Shown here: positions 31,717-39,614 of the stretch, piece after piece
Layout: every line of letters starts with the position of its first letter
How positions within the stretch are numbered: the stretch's first letter is position 1
Origin: Bacillota bacterium
GTDB lineage: Bacteria > Bacillota > Clostridia > Oscillospirales > Oscillospiraceae
Reading direction: 5' to 3'
Assembly (NCBI GenBank): GCA_021770445.1
Contig: JAETQY010000005.1
Coordinates: forward strand, 62,001 to 126,000
DNA length: 64,000 bases
Notes under the pieces: model-generated
Told to the model about the DNA's origin: nothing
The model's database searches: none
What the model saw: the letters and a program-made list of their open reading frames with translations, nothing else
Translations under genes and position numbers: made by a program

Positions 31717-31745
31717 ATTATACCAGAAACCGCCCGGTTCCGCAA
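31717..31745 (-). promoter_or_regulatory. Promoter of the uracil permease gene
   Basis: On the minus strand TTGCGG and TATAAT with a 17-nt spacer. It overlaps a hairpin (AACCGCCCGGT/ACCGGGCGGTT) whose T-run is on the plus strand. Confidence 0.65.
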
Positions 31746-31789
31746 GAGGCACCGGGCGGTTTTTTCAGTTTTAGCATTTATCACAAATT

Positions 31790-32452
31790 TCAGTCCCTTT
31801 TCCCCCTGTTTCCCGCCCACAGGTCGGCCCCGATCAGGCAGCCGCACCAGACCAGCAGCAGCGCCAGGATGAGCAGGGCGCAGTTGCGGAAGAAGTCCTG
31901 GGGGAGGAAAAGGATGATGGGGTCCATGCTCCAGTCGAAGATCCAGTTGTCCTTCCCGGGGAAAAAGATGCTGTGGAAGATGACAAAGGCCCGGTCGAAA
32001 TCCAGGGCGGCCAGACCTCCGATGACCAGAAAGGCGGTTCCCAGTCCCGCCGCCGCCCAGAAGCCGGGGCCCCGGCCCAGGAAGCGGTGAGGACGCAGGT
32101 TTTTCATCTTGCAGACAACCAGCGCCGCCAGCAGCAGGGCCAGTGAGGCCCTCAGCACCCGCAGATCCAGCAGGAACAGCCCCCGCACGTCGGCGAAGTG
32201 GTCCGCCCCGGACTGGGAGAAGGCCAGCACTCCGGCGGAGAAATCCTCACGCTTCCCCAGACAGAAATCCATCATCTGGTTGTAGGCGGTCTCGATCTGC
32301 TCCCGGCTCAGGTAGTACTCCTCCAGGCCCATGGGGCCAATGTGGGCGTAGTAGAAGGGCCGGCACAGCAGGGGCACGGCGATGGAGCCTGTCAGCACCG
32401 CCAGGGCGATGAGCACGGACAGGAGCACGGACAATGGCTTGCTGGTTTTCAT
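31790..32452 (-). CDS. TIGR01906/DUF1461 family membrane protein
   Basis: A 220-residue integral membrane protein with four hydrophobic helices and a large loop after the first (YYLSREQIETAYNQMMDFCLG, then FSQSGADHFADVRGLF), the family pattern. The pair DRAFVIFHSIFFPGKDNWIFD near the third helix is also typical. Function is unknown for the family as a whole. Flanked by cstA upstream and the permease leader downstream. Confidence 0.82.
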   Translation of the reverse strand: MKTSKPLSVLLSVLIALAVLTGSIAVPLLCRPFYYAHIGPMGLEEYYLSREQIETAYNQMMDFCLGKREDFSAGVLAFSQSGADHFADVRGLFLLDLRVLRASLALLLAALVVCKMKNLRPHRFLGRGPGFWAAAGLGTAFLVIGGLAALDFDRAFVIFHSIFFPGKDNWIFDWSMDPIILFLPQDFFRNCALLILALLLVWCGCLIGADLWAGNRGKRD

Positions 32453-32477
32453 AGCCTCACCTTTCTGTATTCAGAAA

Positions 32478-32501
32478 GCGGGCCCGGAGTACCGGACCCG
32501 C
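32478..32501 (-). terminator. Terminator of cstA
   Basis: GCGGGTCCGG pairs with CCGGGCCCGC (one G-T), followed by TTTC, about 30 bp past the cstA stop. Confidence 0.65.
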
Positions 32502-32532
32502 CTTTTGCTCTGTTTGGATGGAACAGGGAAAT

Positions 32533-34263
32533 TTAAGCCTTTTTCTTCTTGAAGAAGATGGTCTGGATGCCCTCCCAGGCCAGCACCAGGGCCAGGACGA
32601 TGAGGATGGCGCCCAGGATAGCCTGAGCGTAGGTGCCCCAGTCCACCTTGGCCAGCACCTCGGGGTTGTTGCTGGTAATCATGCCGATACGGCCGGTGAC
32701 AGTCTGGAACAGGGAGCAGATGGTGACCACCATCATGAAAATCATGGGGATATAGAACATCTTGTTGTTCCGGCCGATGTTGCCCAGCCAGGCGCAGACG
32801 GTGAGCAGCGCCAGTCCGGCCAGCAGCTGGTTGGCGGCGCCGAACAGGGGCCAGATTTTGCCGTAGCCGGTCATGCCCAGGCCGACGCCCAGCACCACGG
32901 TGATGGCGGTGGCGACCAGGGGGTTGCACAGGGTGGCCTTGACGCCGGTGACGTCCTTATAGGTCTCGCCGGGCTTAAGCCAGAACTCCTGGAACATATA
33001 CCGGGCCAGACGGGTGGCGGTGTCCAGAGAGGTCAGGCAGAAGGCGGAGACAGTGAGCACCAGCAGAGCGCTGACGGTGGACTGAGTGGCCTCCAGGCCG
33101 GGGATGGAAGCGACCATCTTGGAAATGCCGGTGGCGAACACCTGAGTGGGGGTGCGCAGGCCGTCCAGATAGTCCTGCCAGATGAAGGAGACGGCGGCCA
33201 GGGAAATCAGGGCCAGGGCGCACTCAATGAGCATACCGCCGTAGGCGATGGGCTTGGCGTCCCGCTCGTGGTCCAGCTGCTTGGCGGTGGTGCCGGAGCC
33301 CACCAGGGAGTGGAAGCCGGAGATGGCGCCGCAGGCGATGGTGACGAACAGGGCGGGGAACATGGTGCCCAGGGAGGTGGCGCTGATGGTGTCCACCCAG
33401 CCGGTAAAGGCGGGCATGTCCATGTGGGCGGCGTCCGCGCCGGTGAGGCCGGCGCCAATCACGCCGACAGCGGCGATGACCATCATGCCGTAGAGCAGGA
33501 AGGAGCTGAGGTAGTCACGGGGCTGGAGCAGAATCCACACCGGGGCCACCGAGGCGATGAGGATATACACGCCGATAATCCACATCCAGGTGGAGTTGGA
33601 CAGGTAGACGGGGTGGAAGTTCAGGCCGATGACCAGGCAGATGATGATGCCGATGACGCCCACGACGGTGGCCACCGACAGGGGTGCGCCCCGGCGGTAC
33701 ACAGCCAGGCCGAAGATGATGGCCATGAGGATGAACAGAATGGAGATCATGGCCACGGCGGCGTTGGTATCGTTGGCGGTGCCGTCGGCGTTGAAGCCGT
33801 TGAAGGTGCTGGCCACGATGGAGGCGAAAGCGGCCACCACCAGCACCAGGGTCAGGTAAGAGAAGACCAGGAAGAGCTTCTTGGCCCGCTCGCCGATGTT
33901 GACGGCCACCACCTCGCCCAGGGACTGGCCCTTGTGGCGGATAGAGGCGAACAGGGCGCCGTAGTCATGGACGGCGCCGAAGAAGATGCCGCCGATGAGC
34001 ACCCACAGCACCACAGGCACCCAGCCGAAGACGGCCGCCTGAATGGGGCCGTTAATGGGGCCGGCGCCGGCGATGGAGGAAAAGTGGTGTCCCATCAGGA
34101 CGGGGGCCTTGGCGGGGACGTAGTCCATGCCGTCCTCCAGCTCATGGGCCGGGGTGACCTTGGTGTCGTCCACCCCCCACTGCTTGGCAAGCCAGCCGCC
34201 GTAGAAAATGTATCCCACGATCAGGATGGCAATGCCAACGATGACAACTAACATTGCATTCAT
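32533..34263 (-). CDS. cstA: Carbon starvation protein CstA (pyruvate/peptide transporter family)
   Basis: A 576-residue polytopic membrane protein. The family start (GWLAKQWGVDDTKVTPAHELEDGMDYVPAKAPVLMGHHFSSIAGAGPI) is unmistakable. CstA-type proteins import pyruvate or peptides on carbon limitation. The ATG at 34263 overlaps the stop of the upstream 180-residue gene (ATGA), so translation is coupled. It is shorter than E. coli CstA (about 700), as is usual for Gram-positive forms. Confidence 0.93.
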   Translation of the reverse strand: MNAMLVVIVGIAILIVGYIFYGGWLAKQWGVDDTKVTPAHELEDGMDYVPAKAPVLMGHHFSSIAGAGPINGPIQAAVFGWVPVVLWVLIGGIFFGAVHDYGALFASIRHKGQSLGEVVAVNIGERAKKLFLVFSYLTLVLVVAAFASIVASTFNGFNADGTANDTNAAVAMISILFILMAIIFGLAVYRRGAPLSVATVVGVIGIIICLVIGLNFHPVYLSNSTWMWIIGVYILIASVAPVWILLQPRDYLSSFLLYGMMVIAAVGVIGAGLTGADAAHMDMPAFTGWVDTISATSLGTMFPALFVTIACGAISGFHSLVGSGTTAKQLDHERDAKPIAYGGMLIECALALISLAAVSFIWQDYLDGLRTPTQVFATGISKMVASIPGLEATQSTVSALLVLTVSAFCLTSLDTATRLARYMFQEFWLKPGETYKDVTGVKATLCNPLVATAITVVLGVGLGMTGYGKIWPLFGAANQLLAGLALLTVCAWLGNIGRNNKMFYIPMIFMMVVTICSLFQTVTGRIGMITSNNPEVLAKVDWGTYAQAILGAILIVLALVLAWEGIQTIFFKKKKA

Positions 34264-34802
34264 TGGGTTTTCTCCTCTCCTATTTGATTTGCAGAGATGA
34301 CGCGGTCCGTCAGCCGTTTCAGGTCCTTTCCCAGGGCTTTCCCGGCCCGGTTGACGGTGATCTCGCCGTTGGACAGGTCCACGGCGGCTATTCTGAACTC
34401 CATCCATCCATGGAGCGATAGCTTAAATTCCCGACGCTTTTTCAGCTTTCTCAGCCGCTCCAAAGCCTCCGGTTGGGCACTGTCACACAGCACCACGGCG
34501 GTGAGGTAGGTGTACATGTGCTGGGAGTGGGGCTTTACTCGGGGCTCACCGTCGTCCAGCGTGCGGCGGAAGATCTCCTCCACTCCGGCGCAGTCCAGAT
34601 GGCCTGCGTCCCACAGATAGAGGTACTCGTGGCTCTCCGCCGCCCACAGCTCGGCCTTTTTCACCAGCACATACTGGCTGTCCCGCATGTGGTAGTCGCA
34701 CCGGGCCTTCAGAGCCGTGCCGTCGTCGATCTCCTCAATATCAAAATAGGCGGTGTAGGCCTTCTTCAACCCTTCTAAGACCTGTTCACTGAACTGGGAC
34801 AC
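34260..34802 (-). CDS. Conserved protein translationally coupled to cstA
   Basis: A 180-residue soluble protein without membrane segments or signal. It shows no motif I can name; it has aromatic-rich stretches (LWAAESHEYLYLWDAG, HSQHMYTYLTAVVLC) and a basic region (LRKLKKRREFKLSLHGW). The gene overlaps cstA by 4 nt, so its product probably works with or controls the transporter. It is not the small YbdD/YjiX partner known from proteobacteria. Confidence 0.65.
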   Translation of the reverse strand: MSQFSEQVLEGLKKAYTAYFDIEEIDDGTALKARCDYHMRDSQYVLVKKAELWAAESHEYLYLWDAGHLDCAGVEEIFRRTLDDGEPRVKPHSQHMYTYLTAVVLCDSAQPEALERLRKLKKRREFKLSLHGWMEFRIAAVDLSNGEITVNRAGKALGKDLKRLTDRVISANQIGEEKTQ

Positions 34803-34861
34803 TCCCGCTCCTCGCTTTCTCCCCCCTCAGGGGATTTGTGAATAAATTATGAAGCAGAGTT

Positions 34862-34890
34862 ATCATACCAGATTCCCCCACTTTTTTCAA
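34862..34890 (-). promoter_or_regulatory. Promoter of the cstA operon
   Basis: On the minus strand TTGAAA and TATGAT with a 17-nt spacer, about 60 bp before the first gene. Between it and the divergent sulfatase promoter lies a GTACTA-N5-TAGTAC dyad (near 34946). Confidence 0.6.
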
Positions 34891-34978
34891 GGAAATTCAT
34901 TGGTGGATATGCACAAAATATGGCCGGCCGCACGGCGCTTTTCCGTACTAATACATAGTACTGCTAAAGTCCCCGCCG

Positions 34979-35007
34979 TTGACAAGCGCGGGTCAATCCA
35001 GTACAAT
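34979..35007 (+). promoter_or_regulatory. Promoter of the sulfatase gene
   Basis: TTGACA and TACAAT with a 17-nt spacer. The start site would be near 35013, so any start codon at 35016 would be nearly leaderless. This supports the later SD-linked CTG start. Confidence 0.75.
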
Positions 35008-35063
35008 AGCCAGGAGTGGAGGCCGGTCTCTGCGCCGCCCCACAGCACAAGGAGGTGATCCCC

Positions 35064-37130
35064 CTGGACAACGGAACATCCGCCCTTTGGGCAAAATGGC
35101 GGCGGCTGGCCGCCCCCTCCCTCTTCCTGATGGGGGTCATCTGCTATGAGGAGCTGTTTTTAAAGCTCTACTGCTTTCGCTCCCTGTCGGTGGCAGGGGC
35201 CTTTTTCACCTGTCTGTTTACCCTCCCGCTGGCTCTTCTGTTGGGCCTGCTGTGCGGCGGGACGCCTCCCCGCTGGGGACGGCTCCTACTGCCCGCCTGT
35301 ACGGCCCTGGCCTCCCTGTGGATCGGCTCTCAGCTGGTGTACTACCACATGTTCAAGGTCTTTCTCTCCATCTTTTCCCTGACCAAGATGGTCATGGTGG
35401 CCAAGTCCTTCGGGGAGATGGCGGTGGGTAACGTACTGGCAAGCTGGTTCCCTATTCTGGCGATGTGCGTGCCCACCGTTCTGGCCATTTTGCTGCGAAG
35501 GCGGCTGATCCCCGATCGGGAGGGTGACCCGCCCCGGGAGGGACGGCCCCTTCTGCGCTGGGCGGCCATGGCCGCCGTTGTCCAGCTGCTGGCCATGGGG
35601 CTGGTGCTGCTGTGCGGCGGCGGGACCCTCTCCCTGCGGTACATCTACTACCGGGCCGCCTCCCCGGAGCTGGAGGTACAGAACTTTGGCGTGTTCACCC
35701 AGACCCAGCTGGAGCTGTGCCGGGTGCTCTTTGGCATCAAGCCGGACGCCCCCGACCTGAGCGAGGAGCCCGAACCCGACAAGGCGCCCCCCGACCTGGA
35801 ACCCACCCTCCCCCCTAAGGACGACCCGCCTCCCAGCGGCACCGTCTTTCACCCGGAGGTCATCCCCGGCTACCACACCCTGCCCATCGACTTCGACAGT
35901 CTGATCGCCCAGGAGGAGGACGAGGGGCTTAAGAGCGCCCACCAGTGGTTCTCCCAGCGCAAGCCCACCCCGGAAAACCTGTGGACAGGCTACTTTGAGG
36001 GCAAAAATCTCATCTGGATTGTGGCCGAGGGCTTCTCTACTCTGGCCATGGACCCCCAGCGCACCCCCACCCTGTGGAAGCTGTCCCATCAGGGCTTCGT
36101 CTTTGACAACTTCTATACCCCGCTGTGGGGGGTGTCCACCTCCGACGGAGAGTATGTCACCACCACCGGCCTGATCCCCAAATCCGGGGTGTGGAGCTAC
36201 TCCCTGTCCTCCGGCAACTACATGCCCTTCGCCCTGGGCAATCAGTTCCGGAAGGAGGGGTACAAGACCTTCGCCTTCCACGACTACCTCTACGACTACT
36301 ACGACCGGGACAGCTCCCACCCCAACATGGGCTACGACTACTACGCCCTGGGTCAGGGGCTGGAGCTGGAGTCGGGAGACGCCTTTCCCGCCTCCGACCT
36401 GGAGATGATGGAGAAGATCGTCCCCATGTTCGTGAACGAGGACAAATTTTCCGTCTACTGCCTCACGGTCAGCGGCCACCTCACCTACACCCTGGACACC
36501 AACGCCATGGCCCGGCGCCACTGGGACGCGGTGGCCGACCTGCCCTACAGTGAGGAGGTGCGGTGCTACCTGGCCTGCCAAATGGAGTTGGAGCTGGCCG
36601 TGGAGAGCCTCCTCAATCAGCTGGAGGAGGCCGGCAAGCTGAAGGACACGGTGATCGTTCTGTCCGCCGACCACTACCCCTATGGCCTCACCGACGAGCA
36701 GTACAGCGAGCTGCTGGGCCACCAGGTGGACCCGGTGTTTGAGATCTTCAAAAATACCCTGATCCTCTGGAGCGGCGACATGGAGGGCGCCGCCGTCCGC
36801 GTGGATAAATACTGCTCCAGCCTGGACGTGATGCCCACCCTGTCCAACCTCTTTGGCCTGGACTACGACTCCCGGCTCATTATGGGCTCGGATATCCTGT
36901 CCGCGGAGGACCCGCTGGTCATCTTCGCCAATTACAGCTTCATCAATCGGTCGGGCTACTACAACTCCATCCTGGACCAGTTTACCCGCTGGGACGGGGA
37001 GGACCCCGACCCTGCGGAGGTGGCGGCCATGGTGGCCGAGGTGCAGAACCGGGTGGCCTACTCCGCCACCATTCTGGATACCGATTACTACCGTCTGGTT
37101 CTGGAGTGGGCCGGGATGATCGGGCCCTGA
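35064..37130 (+). CDS. LTA synthase-like sulfatase-family membrane enzyme
   Basis: A protein of about 688 residues with five N-terminal membrane helices (about 1-200), a Pro/Asp-rich linker and an extracellular alkaline-phosphatase/sulfatase domain. The domain has LIWIVAEGFSTLA, the STSDGEY segment that matches the catalytic-Thr region of LtaS, and VIVLSADHYPYG. It likely transfers phosphoglycerol-type groups to a surface polymer. The start is odd: CTG at 35064, 8 nt after AAGGAGG. The in-frame GTG at 35055 overlaps the SD, and GTG at 35016 lacks one. Confidence 0.82.
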   Translation: MDNGTSALWAKWRRLAAPSLFLMGVICYEELFLKLYCFRSLSVAGAFFTCLFTLPLALLLGLLCGGTPPRWGRLLLPACTALASLWIGSQLVYYHMFKVFLSIFSLTKMVMVAKSFGEMAVGNVLASWFPILAMCVPTVLAILLRRRLIPDREGDPPREGRPLLRWAAMAAVVQLLAMGLVLLCGGGTLSLRYIYYRAASPELEVQNFGVFTQTQLELCRVLFGIKPDAPDLSEEPEPDKAPPDLEPTLPPKDDPPPSGTVFHPEVIPGYHTLPIDFDSLIAQEEDEGLKSAHQWFSQRKPTPENLWTGYFEGKNLIWIVAEGFSTLAMDPQRTPTLWKLSHQGFVFDNFYTPLWGVSTSDGEYVTTTGLIPKSGVWSYSLSSGNYMPFALGNQFRKEGYKTFAFHDYLYDYYDRDSSHPNMGYDYYALGQGLELESGDAFPASDLEMMEKIVPMFVNEDKFSVYCLTVSGHLTYTLDTNAMARRHWDAVADLPYSEEVRCYLACQMELELAVESLLNQLEEAGKLKDTVIVLSADHYPYGLTDEQYSELLGHQVDPVFEIFKNTLILWSGDMEGAAVRVDKYCSSLDVMPTLSNLFGLDYDSRLIMGSDILSAEDPLVIFANYSFINRSGYYNSILDQFTRWDGEDPDPAEVAAMVAEVQNRVAYSATILDTDYYRLVLEWAGMIGP

Positions 37131-37141
37131 CATCACAAAGC

Positions 37142-37176
37142 GCGCCCGCCGGCTCAGCCGGCGGGCGCTTCCTTTT
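37142..37176 (+). terminator. Terminator of the sulfatase gene
   Basis: A 13-bp perfect stem (GCGCCCGCCGGCT and complement) followed by TTCCTTTT, 11 bp past the stop codon. Confidence 0.85.
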
Positions 37177-37183
37177 AAGACAA

Positions 37184-37219
37184 CATCAAAACCCCCGGCC
37201 TAGGCCGGGGGTTTTGATG
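37184..37219 (-). terminator. Second terminator-like palindrome
   Basis: A perfect 17-bp inverted repeat with a TA loop, its arms ending in TTTTGATG. The sulfatase terminator already lies before it, so it more likely ends the leftward structured RNA at 37224-37460. Confidence 0.6.
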
Positions 37220-37223
37220 AAAA

Positions 37224-37460
37224 GAAGAGGGAGGTATATTATGATAAACCGTCCGCAGACGGGGGCTTTTGGTCTGCCGCGCCGGAGTGCGGGACCCGCG
37301 GGGCGGCAGTGGGGCGCATACCCTGCGCCGGGAGGGCTCTGAGAAACCAGATATGTCCGGAGTATACTGCCGGACCGTGGGGCTGCCTTTGCCGCCCCGG
37401 GAGTTCAGATCAGTTCCTTGATCTGCCCACAGGATACCACATACCCCTCTCCTATTCTTC
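37224..37460 (-). ncRNA. Large structured RNA candidate
   Basis: At least six short hairpins (37249-37262, 37274-37309, 37313-37329, 37355-37375, 37379-37398, 37407-37424) are enclosed by a long-range stem pairing 37227-37237 with 37441-37451, extended by GAAG/CTTC. Loops are purine-rich and one is a cUGCGg (UNCG) tetraloop only on the minus strand, which favours that strand, with termination at 37184-37219. It is not RNase P, SRP or tmRNA by sequence. Size and form recall the raiA class, but I could not confirm this. Confidence 0.5.
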
Positions 37461-37504
37461 ACCAGAGTTGGAACTTTTTGTGAAGAATATGTAAATAGAG
37501 CCGG

Positions 37505-37530
37505 GACAGCCTCCGCCGTCCCGGTCACTT
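37505..37530 (-). terminator. Terminator of the small basic protein gene
   Basis: CCGGGAC pairs with GTCCCGG around an AGCCTCCGCC loop, at the 3' end of the 55-residue gene. Confidence 0.55.
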
Positions 37531-37698
37531 TTACATATCGTGTCCTTCCCGCTTCATCCGCATCTCCAGGGGATCGGCCATGGGGTCCTGGGCGTTGGTG
37601 GCGGTGTCGGTGCGGTTCTGGCCGGCAATGGGGGCGGAGCCCCGCAGGTCCCGGCCGGTCCTGGGATCGCGGGCCTGCTGCTTTTTCTGCTTGCTCAT
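37531..37698 (-). CDS. Small hydrophilic protein of unknown function
   Basis: A 55-residue, highly charged protein (MSKQKKQQARDPRTGRDLRG..., ending MRMKREGHDM) with no membrane segment, probably unstructured. The start at 37698 has AAGGAGG 9 nt upstream, a strong reason to call it real. It stands alone between the structured-RNA region and the FAD protein gene. No function can be given; small DNA- or RNA-associated proteins can look like this. Confidence 0.55.
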   Translation of the reverse strand: MSKQKKQQARDPRTGRDLRGSAPIAGQNRTDTATNAQDPMADPLEMRMKREGHDM

Positions 37699-37800
37699 GG
37701 GGATGACCTCCTTGTTTGGGATGGCCTTAGTATGTCCCCAGGCCCGGAAAATATTCCAACGCAATCCCCGTTCCCAAACCGCAGCCCGGCGGAGCGGACT

Positions 37801-39384
37801 TTACGTCGACGACGCGACCGACTCGGCCACCCGGATGCCGTCCACGGCGGCGGAGGCGATGCCCCCGGCATACCCCGCCCCCTCGCCGCAGGGGTAGAGG
37901 CCCCGCAATGACGACTGGTAATCTTCTCCCCGGAGAATACGCACCGGAGAGGAGGACCGGGTCTCCACCCCGGTGAGAACGGCGTCGGGGGCAGCAAAGC
38001 CGTGGAGCTTCCGGTCCATCAGGGGAATGGCCTGGGCCAGGGTGTCCGTCACATAACCGGGCAGGCAGGGCCGCAGCTCCGTCCAGGCCACGCCGGGGCG
38101 GTAGGTGGGCGCCACCGCCCCCGGGCCCTCCGAGGGCCGGCTCTGGAGAAAATCCCCCACCCGCTGGGCCGGGGCCCGGAAGGAGCCGCCCCCCAACTGA
38201 TAGGCCGCCCGCTCCCAGCGCTCCTGGAACCGGACGCCGGCAAGCACATCCTCCTCCGGGAAGTCCTCGGGGCCCACACCCACCAGCAGACCGCCGTTGA
38301 TGTTCTCCCCGTCCCGGCTGCGATAGCTCATGCCGTTGGTGACCACGCCCCCCTGTTCCGAGGCGGCGGCCACCACCTGTCCCCCGGGACAGACGCAGAA
38401 GGTGAAGGCCGACCGGCCGTCAGGCAGGTGGCAGGCCAGCTTGTAGTCGGAGGGGGGCAGCTTCTCCCAGGCGGGGCCGTACTGGCTCAGGCTGATGTCC
38501 CGCTGCCGGTGCTCGATGCGCACGCCGACGGCGAATTTTTTCTTTTCCATGGGCACCCCCGCCGCCCGGAGCATGGCGAAGGTGTCCCGGGCGGAGTGGC
38601 CAGGGGCCAGGATCACCGTGTCGGCGGCCAGGGCGTACCGCCCCTCCGGGCCCTCCGCCTCCACCCCCGTTATCCCGCCCCCGCTCACCGTCAGATCGGT
38701 GAGCTTGTGGCCGAAACGGATATCACAGCCCAGAGAGATGAGCTCCTTCCGGATGGTCTTTACCACCTCCCGCAGCACATCGGTGCCGATGTGGGGCCTG
38801 TGGGAGTATTTCACGTCGGCGGGGGCTCCCGCCTCCACCAGGGCGTCCAGCACGGCGGAGATGCGCCGGTCGTGGGTGCCGGTGGTGAGCTTGCCGTCAG
38901 AGAAGGTGCCCGCGCCCCCCTCACCAAACTGGACATTGGAGCCCTCATCCAGCATCCCTGTGTTCCAGAAGTTTTCCACATCAGCGGTGCGCTTGTCGAT
39001 GTCCTGCCCCCGCTCCAGAATGACACAGGGCAGGCCGTTCCTGGCCAGGAACAGGGCGGCGAACAGCCCCGCCGGACCCATTCCCACTACCACCGGGGGC
39101 AGTGGGGACTTCCGCGTCACTGCCGGGAAGGTGTAAGGCTCCCGCTCTACCAGGGTGACGCCCCGTCCGGGGGCGGACCGCACCACCGTCGCCTCATTGG
39201 GCAAGGTGGTCTCCACCGTATAGATATAGCGGACGTCCCCCTTGTTCCGGGCGTCGATAGACTGCCGGACAATCTCCAACTCCCCCAGCACCCCGGGGCG
39301 CACCCCCAGGGCCCGGGCGGCCCGGCGGCGCAGCAAGTGGATGTCCCCATCCAGGGGCAGGGACAGATTTCCGATCCGTATCAT
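37801..39384 (-). CDS. FAD-dependent oxidoreductase (COG2509-like)
   Basis: A 527-residue flavoprotein. An N-terminal domain of about 95 residues (YTVETTLPNEATVVR) precedes the dinucleotide-binding motif VVGMGPAGLFAALFLARNG. The family-specific NVQFGEGGAGTFSDGKLTTG and YSHRPHIGTDVLREVV segments follow, and the protein ends YPCGEGAGYAGGIASAAVDG. Members are annotated as NAD(FAD)-utilising dehydrogenases; the substrate is not established. Monocistronic. Confidence 0.87.
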   Translation of the reverse strand: MIRIGNLSLPLDGDIHLLRRRAARALGVRPGVLGELEIVRQSIDARNKGDVRYIYTVETTLPNEATVVRSAPGRGVTLVEREPYTFPAVTRKSPLPPVVVGMGPAGLFAALFLARNGLPCVILERGQDIDKRTADVENFWNTGMLDEGSNVQFGEGGAGTFSDGKLTTGTHDRRISAVLDALVEAGAPADVKYSHRPHIGTDVLREVVKTIRKELISLGCDIRFGHKLTDLTVSGGGITGVEAEGPEGRYALAADTVILAPGHSARDTFAMLRAAGVPMEKKKFAVGVRIEHRQRDISLSQYGPAWEKLPPSDYKLACHLPDGRSAFTFCVCPGGQVVAAASEQGGVVTNGMSYRSRDGENINGGLLVGVGPEDFPEEDVLAGVRFQERWERAAYQLGGGSFRAPAQRVGDFLQSRPSEGPGAVAPTYRPGVAWTELRPCLPGYVTDTLAQAIPLMDRKLHGFAAPDAVLTGVETRSSSPVRILRGEDYQSSLRGLYPCGEGAGYAGGIASAAVDGIRVAESVASST

Positions 39385-39614
39385 GTCGCGTCATCTCCTT
39401 GCCGGGCGGGGCCCGGTCTTTTTCCTGTATTTTACCACAAACCGGGCCGTTCCGGAAGTCCCATCCCTCCCGCCGCCCCAAATTTTTACTTTTTTCGACA
39501 TTTTTTGACGAAATTTCTTGTCCTCAGCCCCCATATGCTCCATATTCTTTATCAGGGTAAATTTTTTCCAGTTCCGGGAAAAATACCCACACTAAAGATA
39601 TGGAGGTCAAAACT

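Noticed and set aside
35286-37136. A 616-codon frame opposite the sulfatase gene
   Set aside because: Shadow frame; the plus strand has membrane helices and sulfatase motifs in the expected order.
37241-37342. A 33-codon ORF with an upstream GGGAGG
   Set aside because: It lies inside the structured RNA region, its SD-like bases form the closing stem, and its Arg/Gly/Pro/Ala composition looks random.
37224-37460. 6S RNA
   Set aside because: 6S RNA is one long interrupted rod; here strong local hairpins dominate.
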